Of a DNA stretch of 19,832 nucleotides, positions 12,284-18,994 are shown piece after piece. Both the position numbers and the translations under genes were made by a program. Position 1 is the first letter of the stretch; each line of letters begins with the position of its first letter. The notes under the pieces are model-generated. The model searched no databases, had not been told where the DNA came from, and saw only the letters and a program-made list of their open reading frames with translations. The DNA comes from CAYIBZ01 sp964361795 (GTDB lineage: Bacteria > Patescibacteriota > Minisyncoccia > UBA6257 > WO2-44-18): the NCBI GenBank assembly GCA_964361795.1, contig CAYIBZ010000009.1, positions 1-19,832 of the forward strand, read 5' to 3'.

Positions 12284-13894
12284 GCAAAACAACTTTTGTT
12301 TAACGAAAAAGCCCGAGAGGCGTTAAAAAGAGGAATTGATGTTTTGGCGAAAGCGGTTAGCGCGACTTTAGGTCCGCGCGGCAAAGCCGTTGTCGTAGAA
12401 AAGGGTTATGGCGCGCCGCAGGTTACTTTTGACGGCGTTACTGTTGCCAAAGAAATAGAATTGGAAGATAAATTTGAAAATCTCGGCGCGGAACTAATCA
12501 AACAAGCGGCCGATAAAACCAACGACGCGGTAGGGGACGGCACTACCACTTCTATTGTATTGGCCCATTCTTTAATTGAAGAGGGGGAGCGGGCCCTGAA
12601 GACTTCTAAGGATATTAGCGTCATTCAATTAGCCGAGGACTTAAAGAAGGGCGCTGAATTGCTTATTCAAAAATTGGAGGCCCAGCGGGAAGTTATCAAC
12701 GATCCTAAAAAAATTGAGGAAGTGGCTTCTTTGTCTGCCAAAGATAAAAGTGTGGGAAAGCTAATCTCGGAAGTTATTACGAAAGTTGGCAAAGACGGCG
12801 TGGTGACGATTGAAGATTCAAATACCATCAGCAACTCTTATGATTTGGTTGAAGGCATGCAGTTTGATCGCGGTTATGTTTCTCCTTACATGGTGACTAA
12901 TCAAGACAAAATGGAGTCGGTTTTGGAAAACCCGCATGTTTTGGTAACCGATAAAAAGATTTCCGCCATCAACGAATTATTGCCGATTTTAGAGAAAGTG
13001 GTCCAAAGCGGCAAGAAAGAATTATTAATTATTGCCGATGATATTGAAGGAGAAGCTCTGACAACTTTAGTGGTCAACAAACTTCGCGGCGTGTTCAATG
13101 TTTTAGCCGTCAAGGCTCCGGGTTTTGGAGACCGCCGGAAAGAAATGCTGCAAGATATCGCGGTTGTTACCGGCGCCCAATATATTTCCGAAGAATTAGG
13201 CAAGAAGTTGGATGGCGTGGATGTTCACGATCTTGGCACCGCTCATCGTGTTATTGCCAACAAAGATATGACAACGATTGTTGCCGGCGCTGGTGACAAA
13301 AAAGAAATTCAGAACCGGGTAGCTCAAATTAAAGCTCAATTGCAAAAAACTGATTCCAGTTTTGATAAAGAAAAATTACAGGAACGGCTCGGAAAATTGT
13401 CTGGCGGCGTTGCGGTGATTAAAGTTGGCGCTCCAACGGAATCCGCCCAAAAAGAATTGAAACAGCGCGTTGAGGACGCGGTAGCCGCAACGAAAGCCGC
13501 GATGGAAGAAGGCATTGTGCCCGGCGGCGGTATGGCTCTCTTTTATGCCGGCGCCGAATTACGCGGCCAAAATGGAATCGCCAACAGTCTCTTGATTGCC
13601 GCTACGGAAGCTCCCATTAGAGCGATTATTGAAAACAGCGGCCAATCTCCGGATGTTATCATTGGCCGATTGCCGAAGAAATCCGGTTGGCAGGGATTTG
13701 ACGCCAATAAACAAACAGTTGCGGATTTGAAACAGAGCGGCATCGTGGATCCGCTCAAAGTTACCAGAACTGCTTTGCTAAACGCGGTATCGGTCGCGGC
13801 CAATTATTTGATGATTGGCGCGGCAGTAGCGGAATTGCCAAAAAAAGATAATTCGGCCGGAACTCCCCAGATGCCGTCGATGCCGGAGTACTAA
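12281..13894 (+). CDS. groL: Chaperonin GroEL
   Basis: A 537-aa protein with all the usual blocks: ATLGPRGKAVV, GDGTTTSIVLAHSL (ATP site with the catalytic Asp), SANDKSVGK-like SLSAKDKSVGKL, EDSNTISNSYDLVEGMQFDRGYVSPYM, KAPGFGDRRKEML, GGVAVIKVGAPTE, EGIVPGGGMALFYAG and SGQSPDVIIG. It is the ATP-driven folding chamber that works with GroES. The C-terminus ends AGTPQMPSMPEY rather than the GGM repeats common in proteobacteria. The start codon sits in the 3' arm of a hairpin, and no Shine-Dalgarno is evident beyond TTGGGA. A terminator at 13971-13998 follows. Confidence 0.98.
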   Translation: MAKQLLFNEKAREALKRGIDVLAKAVSATLGPRGKAVVVEKGYGAPQVTFDGVTVAKEIELEDKFENLGAELIKQAADKTNDAVGDGTTTSIVLAHSLIEEGERALKTSKDISVIQLAEDLKKGAELLIQKLEAQREVINDPKKIEEVASLSAKDKSVGKLISEVITKVGKDGVVTIEDSNTISNSYDLVEGMQFDRGYVSPYMVTNQDKMESVLENPHVLVTDKKISAINELLPILEKVVQSGKKELLIIADDIEGEALTTLVVNKLRGVFNVLAVKAPGFGDRRKEMLQDIAVVTGAQYISEELGKKLDGVDVHDLGTAHRVIANKDMTTIVAGAGDKKEIQNRVAQIKAQLQKTDSSFDKEKLQERLGKLSGGVAVIKVGAPTESAQKELKQRVEDAVAATKAAMEEGIVPGGGMALFYAGAELRGQNGIANSLLIAATEAPIRAIIENSGQSPDVIIGRLPKKSGWQGFDANKQTVADLKQSGIVDPLKVTRTALLNAVSVAANYLMIGAAVAELPKKDNSAGTPQMPSMPEY

Positions 13895-13957
13895 GGTTTA
13901 GGGTTTAGGTTTTAGTAGTAAGTAGTAAGTAACTATCCCCTTACTGCTTACTACCAG
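13895..13957. repeat. Heptamer repeats and hairpin after groL
   Basis: Directly after the groL stop run GGTTTAG, GGTTTAG, GTTTTAG, TAGTAAG, TAGTAAG. GTAGTAAGTAGTAAG then pairs (one mismatch) with CTTACTGCTTACTAC to form a hairpin of about 15 bp. The GGTTTAG unit is the complement of the heptamer inside tpiA. Confidence 0.7.
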
Positions 13958-13970
13958 CTACTAGCTACTT

Positions 13971-13998
13971 ACCTAGATAGACATCTGGGTGGTTTTTT
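13971..13998 (+). terminator. groL terminator
   Basis: ACCTAGAT (13971-13978), loop AGAC, ATCTGGGT (13983-13990) with one G-U pair, then GGTTTTTT. Confidence 0.7.
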
Positions 13999-14034
13999 AT
14001 TAGAATTGTTGGGGTTCTTTGAAAGGATTACGAA

Positions 14035-15555
14035 ATGCAATACGACCTGACTAAGCAGGAATGGGACTTTATTAACAACTATTTGCAATCTAAGGGCTTG
14101 CCAGTTGATCGCAACGTGACTTTTGGCGACATTCCGATGCCGGATATGTATTCGGAAGTGCGATCGCGTTCGGAAATAGAAAAGGCGGTGGATAGTTTTA
14201 CTACGGAGCTTTATCCGGGAATCAAGTTGCGGATACCGTTTGTGCTGGCAAATATGGTTTGCGTATCCGACGCCGAGGCGATAGTTGCCATGGAACGAGA
14301 GGGGGGATTAGGCATTCCTCCGCAAATGATTTCCAGAAAAGAACGGCTCAAGATTTTAGACAGAGTAGGGCGCGCGGAATCGGCTTATATAAAAAATCCG
14401 CTAACTATCGGCCCAAACAAAACTCTCGCGGAAGCAAAGAAATTAATGGACGAATATTCCGGGATTAATAGTTTGGTAGTTGTTGATGAAAACAAAAAAC
14501 CGATAGGAATTTTGAGCACTAGAGATTGGGCTTACGAGATCGATGAAAATAGGAAAGTGCTGGATTTAATGGGCGGGAAAAGAAAGCTTTACAAAGCCGC
14601 ACAGGATATTTCTCTTAGCGAGGCTTCCAAAATTTTACGAAAACACCGGATTGAAAAGCTTCCATTAATCAACAGAAAAGGCGTGTTGACCGGACTAATG
14701 ACGGCTTACGGACTTTTTTATGAACGCCATCATCCTCGAGCGACGCGCGATGATAAAGGCCGTTTTTTGAAAGTAGGAAGTATCGGCGTTGGCCGGAACT
14801 TTACCAGCGAACACCTTAAAGAAGTGGAACTGCAGGTTCGCAAGGGAATAGCGATGCTTTTGATTGATACGGCGCGAGCTTTTTCCATTAATACGAAAGA
14901 AGCCGTTGAAGCCGTAAAAAAACATTTCCCCAAACTTCCCTTGATTGTCGGCAATACATCCACGCCGGAAGGCGCGAAGGCGCTTTTTGAATGGGGCGCC
15001 GACATAGTGAAAGTTGGAATTGGCCCGGGAGAGGCCTGCCGAACTCGGGAAATTGGCGTGGGAATTCCTCAATTGTCAGCTGTGGCAAAATGCGCCGCGA
15101 TAGCGGAGATGGTCCGTAAAAGCGGAAGGCCGGCGACGATTATAGCCGATGGCGGCATGAAATCGCCGGGCGATGTCGCTAAGGCATTGATTGCCGGAGC
15201 CAACGCGATTATGTCAGGCAGTATGTTTATTGGCACAGAAGAATCTGCTATTGAGCATTACTGGAATGATCAAGGATTGAAAGTAAAAGACTATATCGGT
15301 TCGGCTTCTTCGTATGCCCAACGAGAGCGTATAGGCCGCGGCAATCTTAACAGAGAAAGGCGCGCGGAAGGAGTCGTGGTTAAAGGAGTGCCGGTTATTG
15401 GGACTATGAAAGAAGTTATTGACCAAATTCTGGGCGGTTTAGCTTCGTTTATGAGTTACCAGGGCGTAAGGACAGTCGCGGAACTTCGTGAAAAGGGAAG
15501 ATTTGATAAGCCGCAATCTCCGGCCGGCTTGTACGAAGGAGTGAAAAAGAAATGA
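14035..15555 (+). CDS. guaB: IMP dehydrogenase, diverged (GuaB-like with CBS pair)
   Basis: A 506-aa protein with GuaB architecture: a TIM barrel interrupted near residues 120-230 by two CBS motifs (TIGPNKTLAEAKKLM...GILSTRDW and RIEKLPLINRKGVLTGLMT). Catalytic-loop KVGIGPGEACRTREIGVGIPQ keeps the nucleophilic Cys and the Thr two residues on. LLIDTARAFS, GNTSTPEGAKALFEWGAD, IADGGMKSPGDVAKALIAGA and FIGTEES also match. The reaction oxidises IMP to XMP with NAD, the first committed step to GMP. Differences: the barrel start reads VLANMVCVSD instead of the usual SAAMDTVTE, GGLGIPPQMIS replaces GGIGIIHKNM, and the post-catalytic YIGSASSYAQRE differs from YRGMGS. It could be an IMPDH paralogue with altered substrate. 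A GAAAGGA ribosome site lies about 8 nt before the ATG. It overlaps the next gene by four bases (ATGA). Confidence 0.82.
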   Translation: MQYDLTKQEWDFINNYLQSKGLPVDRNVTFGDIPMPDMYSEVRSRSEIEKAVDSFTTELYPGIKLRIPFVLANMVCVSDAEAIVAMEREGGLGIPPQMISRKERLKILDRVGRAESAYIKNPLTIGPNKTLAEAKKLMDEYSGINSLVVVDENKKPIGILSTRDWAYEIDENRKVLDLMGGKRKLYKAAQDISLSEASKILRKHRIEKLPLINRKGVLTGLMTAYGLFYERHHPRATRDDKGRFLKVGSIGVGRNFTSEHLKEVELQVRKGIAMLLIDTARAFSINTKEAVEAVKKHFPKLPLIVGNTSTPEGAKALFEWGADIVKVGIGPGEACRTREIGVGIPQLSAVAKCAAIAEMVRKSGRPATIIADGGMKSPGDVAKALIAGANAIMSGSMFIGTEESAIEHYWNDQGLKVKDYIGSASSYAQRERIGRGNLNRERRAEGVVVKGVPVIGTMKEVIDQILGGLASFMSYQGVRTVAELREKGRFDKPQSPAGLYEGVKKK

Positions 15556-16097
15556 TTATTTGCCGGCCTGGTTATTTAGGGAAACGCCGTGACGAAACTT
15601 TTGAGCGTTGGGATAAGGAATATGGCAAAGGGAATTGGAGTTTGATTTGGCTGGTGGGAAGCGCTGAAGTAGATTTCCTTGGCGCCTGCGCTCTTTACGA
15701 AGATGCTTACTTTGTTTTCTTGAATGCCCGGCAGGATGTTTTAAACCAATTGATTAGCGAAGCGTGCGATATCTACGACGATGATCCCTCCAATATCCGT
15801 TCTTGTTTTGATTACACAAAGCAGGAAACTCATCGGACGCATATTCAAGATATCGCCATTCGCCGCTGTTTGATACGTTTTGGCGTTTGGTTTAATGGAC
15901 CAAAATTGATCCGTATTCGGCAGGAATTGGGCGACCATGCTCTAAGCATGATTTTATCTCCCGGGAAAGTTCCTTTTCATATGCCTCAATTAATAGTTGA
16001 ACCGCAACTTCATCCGAAGTGGGCAAATCCCGGATCTGTTGAGTCTTTCTATCAATCAAATAGATTTTTGCAAGCTAGGACGCAACCCTCCTCTTAA
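15552..16097 (+). CDS. Hypothetical protein, 181 aa, coupled to guaB
   Basis: Not recognised. It begins MIICRPGYLGKRRDETFERWDKEYGKGNWSLIW and has a predicted mixed fold with FLGACALYEDAYFVFL, an acidic DIYDDDP segment and a Cys/His-bearing helix TKQETHRTHIQDIAIRRCLIRFG. No signal or membrane segment. The RRDETF..WD..YG.GNW opening and the next strand look conserved in style, but no family can be named. ATGA overlap with guaB argues for translational coupling. The stop falls in the loop of its terminator. Confidence 0.75.
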   Translation: MIICRPGYLGKRRDETFERWDKEYGKGNWSLIWLVGSAEVDFLGACALYEDAYFVFLNARQDVLNQLISEACDIYDDDPSNIRSCFDYTKQETHRTHIQDIAIRRCLIRFGVWFNGPKLIRIRQELGDHALSMILSPGKVPFHMPQLIVEPQLHPKWANPGSVESFYQSNRFLQARTQPSS

Positions 16098-16116
16098 CAA
16101 GGAGGGATTATTTTTT
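16086..16116 (+). terminator. Terminator of the guaB operon
   Basis: CCCTCCT (16086-16092), loop CTTAACA containing the TAA stop, AGGAGGG (16100-16106), then ATTATTTTTT. The T-run overlaps the convergent prephenate dehydratase stop. Confidence 0.85.
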
Positions 16117-16683
16117 GACGGCGAGAAAAGTCGTAAAGTTGAATTTCAAATCCTGGATGTTTTCTTCCAGGATTTTTAAATTATAGAGCTGGGCGCAATT
16201 TTTGCGGCAGATTACCGCGGAATTTTCTGGCAATAATCCAGACCGTAAGTCTTGAGCGGCTTTTGCCGTGTCGCTGTATTCTTCTAATTCCGCCTTCGGC
16301 CATTTCCTTTTTAAGTACATCCGGCATTGTCTTAGGGCCTGATCGTGAGAGATAATCTTTTTAATGTCTTTCACGGATTTTCCGGGGAGAGCCATGAGAT
16401 TGTGGCGAACGTTGATATCAAAAAATTTTAGAATTTGAAAATTATGTTTCGCCATCGCGTAGACCGCTTCATAGACAATTCCGCCGTTAGAATTTTCAAT
16501 GGGGAATACGGCTAAATTTATTTTCTTTTTCTCCAGCGCCGAAAGGACATTTTCCACCGAAATCAAATACTCAATTTTGTAATTTTTCAGGCCGGAGTCC
16601 CGGGCATATTCTATTGCCGCTTCTTCCGAAAAACTGCCAATGCCGCCGGAAACGCCGATTTTAAGTCTTGATGGTTTTGTCAT
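16108..16683 (-). CDS. pheA: Prephenate dehydratase (catalytic domain only)
   Basis: A 191-aa protein starting MTKPSRLKIGVSGGIGSFSEEAA. Family landmarks are GSFSEEAA, AVFPIENSNGGIVYEAV, VRHNLMALPGKS, ISHDQALRQCRMYL, and the end NFTTFLAV. It converts prephenate to phenylpyruvate in phenylalanine synthesis. The regulatory ACT domain found in most bacterial enzymes is absent. The catalytic TRF motif appears as TTF: the Thr is kept but the Arg is replaced. No other shikimate-pathway gene is visible here. Start at 16683 is chosen because the TATAAT at 16691-16696 places the transcript start at about this ATG, so earlier ATGs would lie in or upstream of the promoter. Confidence 0.82.
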   Translation of the reverse strand: MTKPSRLKIGVSGGIGSFSEEAAIEYARDSGLKNYKIEYLISVENVLSALEKKKINLAVFPIENSNGGIVYEAVYAMAKHNFQILKFFDINVRHNLMALPGKSVKDIKKIISHDQALRQCRMYLKRKWPKAELEEYSDTAKAAQDLRSGLLPENSAVICRKNCAQLYNLKILEENIQDLKFNFTTFLAVKK

Positions 16684-16690
16684 ATACAAC

Positions 16691-16696
16691 ATTATA
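16691..16696 (-). promoter_or_regulatory. pheA -10 element (leaderless start)
   Basis: Minus strand TATAAT, then seven bases to the ATG at 16683. No good -35 at 16-18 bp. The mRNA would begin at or within a base of the start codon. Confidence 0.55.
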
Positions 16697-16782
16697 CTTC
16701 TTTTTAAAGAGAACATTAGTAAAAATAGCCGCAAAAATCAACCAGTCCGCGTACAGTTAACACCTGTTCATTATGATTAAGG

Positions 16783-16820
16783 TTTATTTTTCATAATAGC
16801 CATGTTATCATTTAAACATG
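16783..16820 (+). promoter_or_regulatory. Toxin-antitoxin promoter and candidate operator
   Basis: TTTATT (16783-16788), 17-bp spacer, TATCAT (16806-16811), then six bases to the ATG at 16818, so the transcript is probably leaderless. CATGTT (16801-16806) and AACATG (16815-16820) form an inverted repeat over the -10 and start codon, a natural place for autoregulation. Confidence 0.55.
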
Positions 16821-17042
16821 ACCACTCAAGTAATGATCGAAAAACTAAACAAGGAAATGGGGGCGTTAAAAGAAGATGTGCAAGAACTTAAAAAGTTTCT
16901 CTTTGCGCCGCTTAGAGATTCGGAAGGTGAATACCAAAAATCGTTTATAAAAAAGATGCTGATTCGGGCGGAAAGCCGCGGGCCATTTTATAAATTTACC
17001 GGCAAAGACTCTTTTTTAAAAAATGTCCGCGCCAAGAAATGA
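16818..17042 (+). CDS. Putative antitoxin of a RelE/ParE-type module, 74 aa
   Basis: A small protein with an N-terminal amphipathic helix (MIEKLNKEMGALKEDVQELKKFLF) and a C-terminal region of the kind that wraps toxins (RDSEGEYQKSFIKKMLIRAESRGPFYKFTGKDSFLKNV). No DNA-binding fold is clear. It overlaps the toxin gene by 20 bases, and the promoter carries a palindrome at the start codon. The antitoxin call rests mainly on this position and size; the family is not one I can name. Confidence 0.72.
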   Translation: MTTQVMIEKLNKEMGALKEDVQELKKFLFAPLRDSEGEYQKSFIKKMLIRAESRGPFYKFTGKDSFLKNVRAKK

Positions 17043-17316
17043 GGTTGTCTATGACAAGGATTTTCTAAAAGACGTCCGTAAACTCCCAGCCGAGCTTCAA
17101 GATAAACTTGCCCAACTTTTAGAAATCTTCCGCGAAAATATTTTTGATTCACGTCTGCATACCAAACCCTTGAGCGTACCGCTACAAGGTATGTTTTCAT
17201 TTCGTATCACCAGAGATTATCGTGTCGGGTTCAAATTTATCGCTCAACGCGTTGTTAAACTTCTTGTTGCGGACAGGCGTGATAATACTTACCAGCGTTT
17301 ACGAAGAAAAATTTGA
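17023..17316 (+). CDS. RelE/ParE-superfamily toxin, 97 aa
   Basis: The pattern VVYDKDFLKDVRKLPAELQDKLAQLLEIFRENIFDSRLHTKPL followed by FSFRITRDYRVGFKFIAQRVVKLLVADRRDNTYQR is typical: two helices, then the beta-sheet with the family signature (F)RIxxDYR. Conserved basic residues (Lys of HTKPL, Arg of RITRDYR, Arg of ADRR, Tyr of TYQR) are placed as in ribosome-dependent mRNA interferases of the RelE/YoeB/YafQ kind, though ParE (gyrase) members share the fold. It overlaps the antitoxin by 20 bases, and no Shine-Dalgarno is present, so translation is probably coupled. Confidence 0.85.
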   Translation: MSAPRNEVVYDKDFLKDVRKLPAELQDKLAQLLEIFRENIFDSRLHTKPLSVPLQGMFSFRITRDYRVGFKFIAQRVVKLLVADRRDNTYQRLRRKI

Positions 17317-17711
17317 AAAAGAAAAGAGCGGTTTAAGCCAATGGTTTCATTTCCCAACTGGCGGTGTCTGTTTGAAAATATCCGAACGGAACTCTCCGGG
17401 CCCCGCCTGCGTTGAAACTTCGGCGGGCAAGTCGGCTGGCGGTCCCGCCACTATCTCGCTTCGCTCGAAGTGCGGGGTAAAAATTACCCCTAGTCGCCCC
17501 TTGGAGTTTACCCCGCATAATCCCGAAGGGATTTGTGCGGGGCCCGCCTCGCCTTGCCTGCCCGACCGAAACTCATGAGTGAAGGCGGGAACCGGAGCGG
17601 AAAGGACGATTTCAAGTTTTTCTTTGGCGACAAATTCTTATCTTTTCGCGTTTCAGTCTATACAATGTTGCGAACAAGCAAGCCATATGTGCCATGTTAG
17701 CTGATGTACAA
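17317..17711. other. 395-base gene-free stretch with palindromes
   Basis: Contains the 29-bp repeat copy at 17336-17364. It also has two competing hairpins: GCGGGGTAAA (17472-17481) with TTTACCCCGC (17507-17516), and CCCCGCA-T-AATCCC (17511-17524) with GGGATT-T-G-TGCGGGG (17528-17542), which share 17511-17516. Frames read through here are repeat-derived and not credible as genes. Confidence 0.6.
17336..17364. repeat. 29-bp dispersed repeat, copy 1
   Basis: Matches 18881-18909 at 27 of 29 positions (core TTCATTTCCCAACTGGCGG); both copies are then followed, after a short gap, by GTGTC. The two copies lie on either side of the HTH-ART gene pair, 1545 bp apart, in direct orientation. Confidence 0.8.
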
Positions 17712-18491
17712 TTATTTTTTTTCGTGCCAGCTCTCATATGTTCCTATCTTTTTAAGATTATAAAAAACATAAGAAGTGCCACCCTTGCCCTGTGTTCCTT
17801 CGCCACCTTCATTGTAGACAAGGCCGTCATAGCCTTCCTCGAGCATAAAATCTGAGAAAAGAATTGTCCATGGCGGAGACGGTAAATTCATGCTTTTAAT
17901 TTGTTTTGATGGCGCGGTACCGAGTAAAACCCTTAAATCTATTTCATCTAAAGTCAGTACTTTATCAAGGTACTGTGCGTACTCTTGTTCAAGTGAATCA
18001 AAAATCGCCCCGATATTTCCTTCTCGTGGGGGTCTTATTTGAAGGTGGCGAAGGAATCTATCTCGCCATTTAATCGCAAGCACTCGTGGAATTGGTGCGT
18101 TTTGCGCCAATTCATCCTTTTGCCTAAGATCCAAGACACGGGCTTCATGAGGCAAAATTGAAACGACTATCGGCTCGGCTTCAGCACGACTTTGCCTCAC
18201 TCTTGAATAATTTGATGCTTCTGTTTTGGTATCTATTGTATAGAACCCAAAACCTAGAGTTGTGCTCCCGTCATTATCAGCAAGATATTCTTGCGAGCGA
18301 TAATCGTATTCAGGCGAAAAACGCATTGGGCGAGGCGTACCGTGAAATAATAGATCAGGCGATTGGTCAAATTGTTCTCGTGTCATTATTCTTGGATCTG
18401 ATTCCCCGAGAACTCTTACACCAAAAGCTTCTAGCCTCGACCGCTCGGGCGGCACAATTGGGTTTTCATCATATGTTGGTCTTTCTGGCAC
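17712..18491 (-). CDS. ADP-ribosyltransferase-fold protein, putative toxin, 259 aa
   Basis: GTG start six bases after the HTH stop. The order of motifs resembles ADP-ribosyltransferases of the ART/PARP-like fold, especially those in polyvalent phage-type proteins: LLFHGT at residues 47-52 (NAD-binding His), TLGFGFYTIDTKTEASNYS at 78-96 (family G-x-G-[FIW]-[YF]-x-[ST] block with a helix A..Y), IVVSILPHEARVLDL (strand), GYDGLVY near 230 (family GYDGV) and SYVFYNLKKI close to the C-terminus. The usual catalytic Glu before the last strand is not obvious (the position reads TSYVF), so activity is uncertain. It is acidic-to-neutral, with no signal or membrane segment. Pairing with a small XRE regulator directly upstream looks like a toxin-antitoxin operon. 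The fold call is from motif reading only. Confidence 0.62.
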   Translation of the reverse strand: MPERPTYDENPIVPPERSRLEAFGVRVLGESDPRIMTREQFDQSPDLLFHGTPRPMRFSPEYDYRSQEYLADNDGSTTLGFGFYTIDTKTEASNYSRVRQSRAEAEPIVVSILPHEARVLDLRQKDELAQNAPIPRVLAIKWRDRFLRHLQIRPPREGNIGAIFDSLEQEYAQYLDKVLTLDEIDLRVLLGTAPSKQIKSMNLPSPPWTILFSDFMLEEGYDGLVYNEGGEGTQGKGGTSYVFYNLKKIGTYESWHEKK

Positions 18492-18497
18492 AGTTTT

Positions 18498-18710
18498 TTA
18501 TTTTACTAGATTATCTAAAGAAACGCCTAATCCACTCGCGATTTTCGTGATTGTTTGTAAAGAAGGATTTTCAATAACATCGGATTCTATTTTTGCTAGT
18601 GTTGTATAGGGAATATCCGCTTTTTTAGCCAAAGCGTCTTGTGTCAAATCTTTCTTTTTCCGCCACGATTTAATTTTATCCCCAATTGTTTTACTTTTCT
18701 TTTCTTCCAT
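18498..18710 (-). CDS. XRE-family HTH protein, putative antitoxin/regulator, 70 aa
   Basis: A single HTH_3 domain: IGDKIKSWRKKKDLTQDALAKKADIPYTTLAKIESDVIENPSLQTITKIASGLGVSLDNLV, with helices 2 and 3 LTQDALAKKADIPYTTLAKIE. There is no extra C-terminal domain, so any toxin binding would be by the HTH protein itself. It is the first gene of a two-gene unit with the ART-fold gene. An inverted repeat TGATAGTAT / ATACTATCA upstream (18715-18764) is a likely operator. TATACT lies about 14 nt upstream of the ATG, giving a very short leader. Confidence 0.88.
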   Translation of the reverse strand: MEEKKSKTIGDKIKSWRKKKDLTQDALAKKADIPYTTLAKIESDVIENPSLQTITKIASGLGVSLDNLVK

Positions 18711-18714
18711 AAAA

Positions 18715-18764
18715 TGATAGTATAGATATGTTGGTCTAAATCAATCTTCATTATCATACTATCA
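18715..18764. promoter_or_regulatory. Candidate operator/promoter of the HTH-ART unit
   Basis: TGATAGTAT (18715-18723) and ATACTATCA (18756-18764) are exact inverted copies 32 bp apart. Between and over them lies the minus-strand promoter region with a TATACT. No good -35 is seen. Confidence 0.5.
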
Positions 18765-18880
18765 AGTTTTATGATTTCTTTCAATTCCTCCGAAAAGAAA
18801 AGCCCGCTTCTGGCCTTGACTTCATTCAAAACGGCTTGAAATTTCCCCGAAAAACGGCTGGCGAGCCCGCGTAGCGGGCG

Positions 18881-18909
18881 AGCCAATGACTTCATTTCCC
18901 AACTGGCGG
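18881..18909. repeat. 29-bp dispersed repeat, copy 2
   Basis: Second copy of the repeat at 17336-17364. Just before it a GC palindrome TGGC-GA-GCCCGC-GTA-GCGGGC-GA-GCCA (18859-18885) overlaps its first bases. The rest of 18765-18994 holds no gene I can support. Confidence 0.8.
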
Positions 18910-18994
18910 GCAGTGTCGGTCTGGAACCAGACCAATACAAGTATTATAAGGCTTTTTCGGGGCTCACTCCAACTTTCCGTTTAAGGGATCTCGG

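Noticed and set aside
17222..17578. Open frame of 118 codons overlapping the RelE-type toxin
   Set aside because: It is out of frame with the toxin and then reads through GC palindromes and the 29-bp repeat.
18158..18550. Plus-strand frame of 130 codons
   Set aside because: It is antisense to the ART-fold gene, which has recognisable motifs and a coupled start.
18644..18940. Minus-strand frame of 98 codons upstream of the HTH gene
   Set aside because: It overlaps the well-supported HTH gene in another frame and starts in the dispersed repeat; its ASWEMKSLA resembles the frame at 17333-17518 only because of that repeat.
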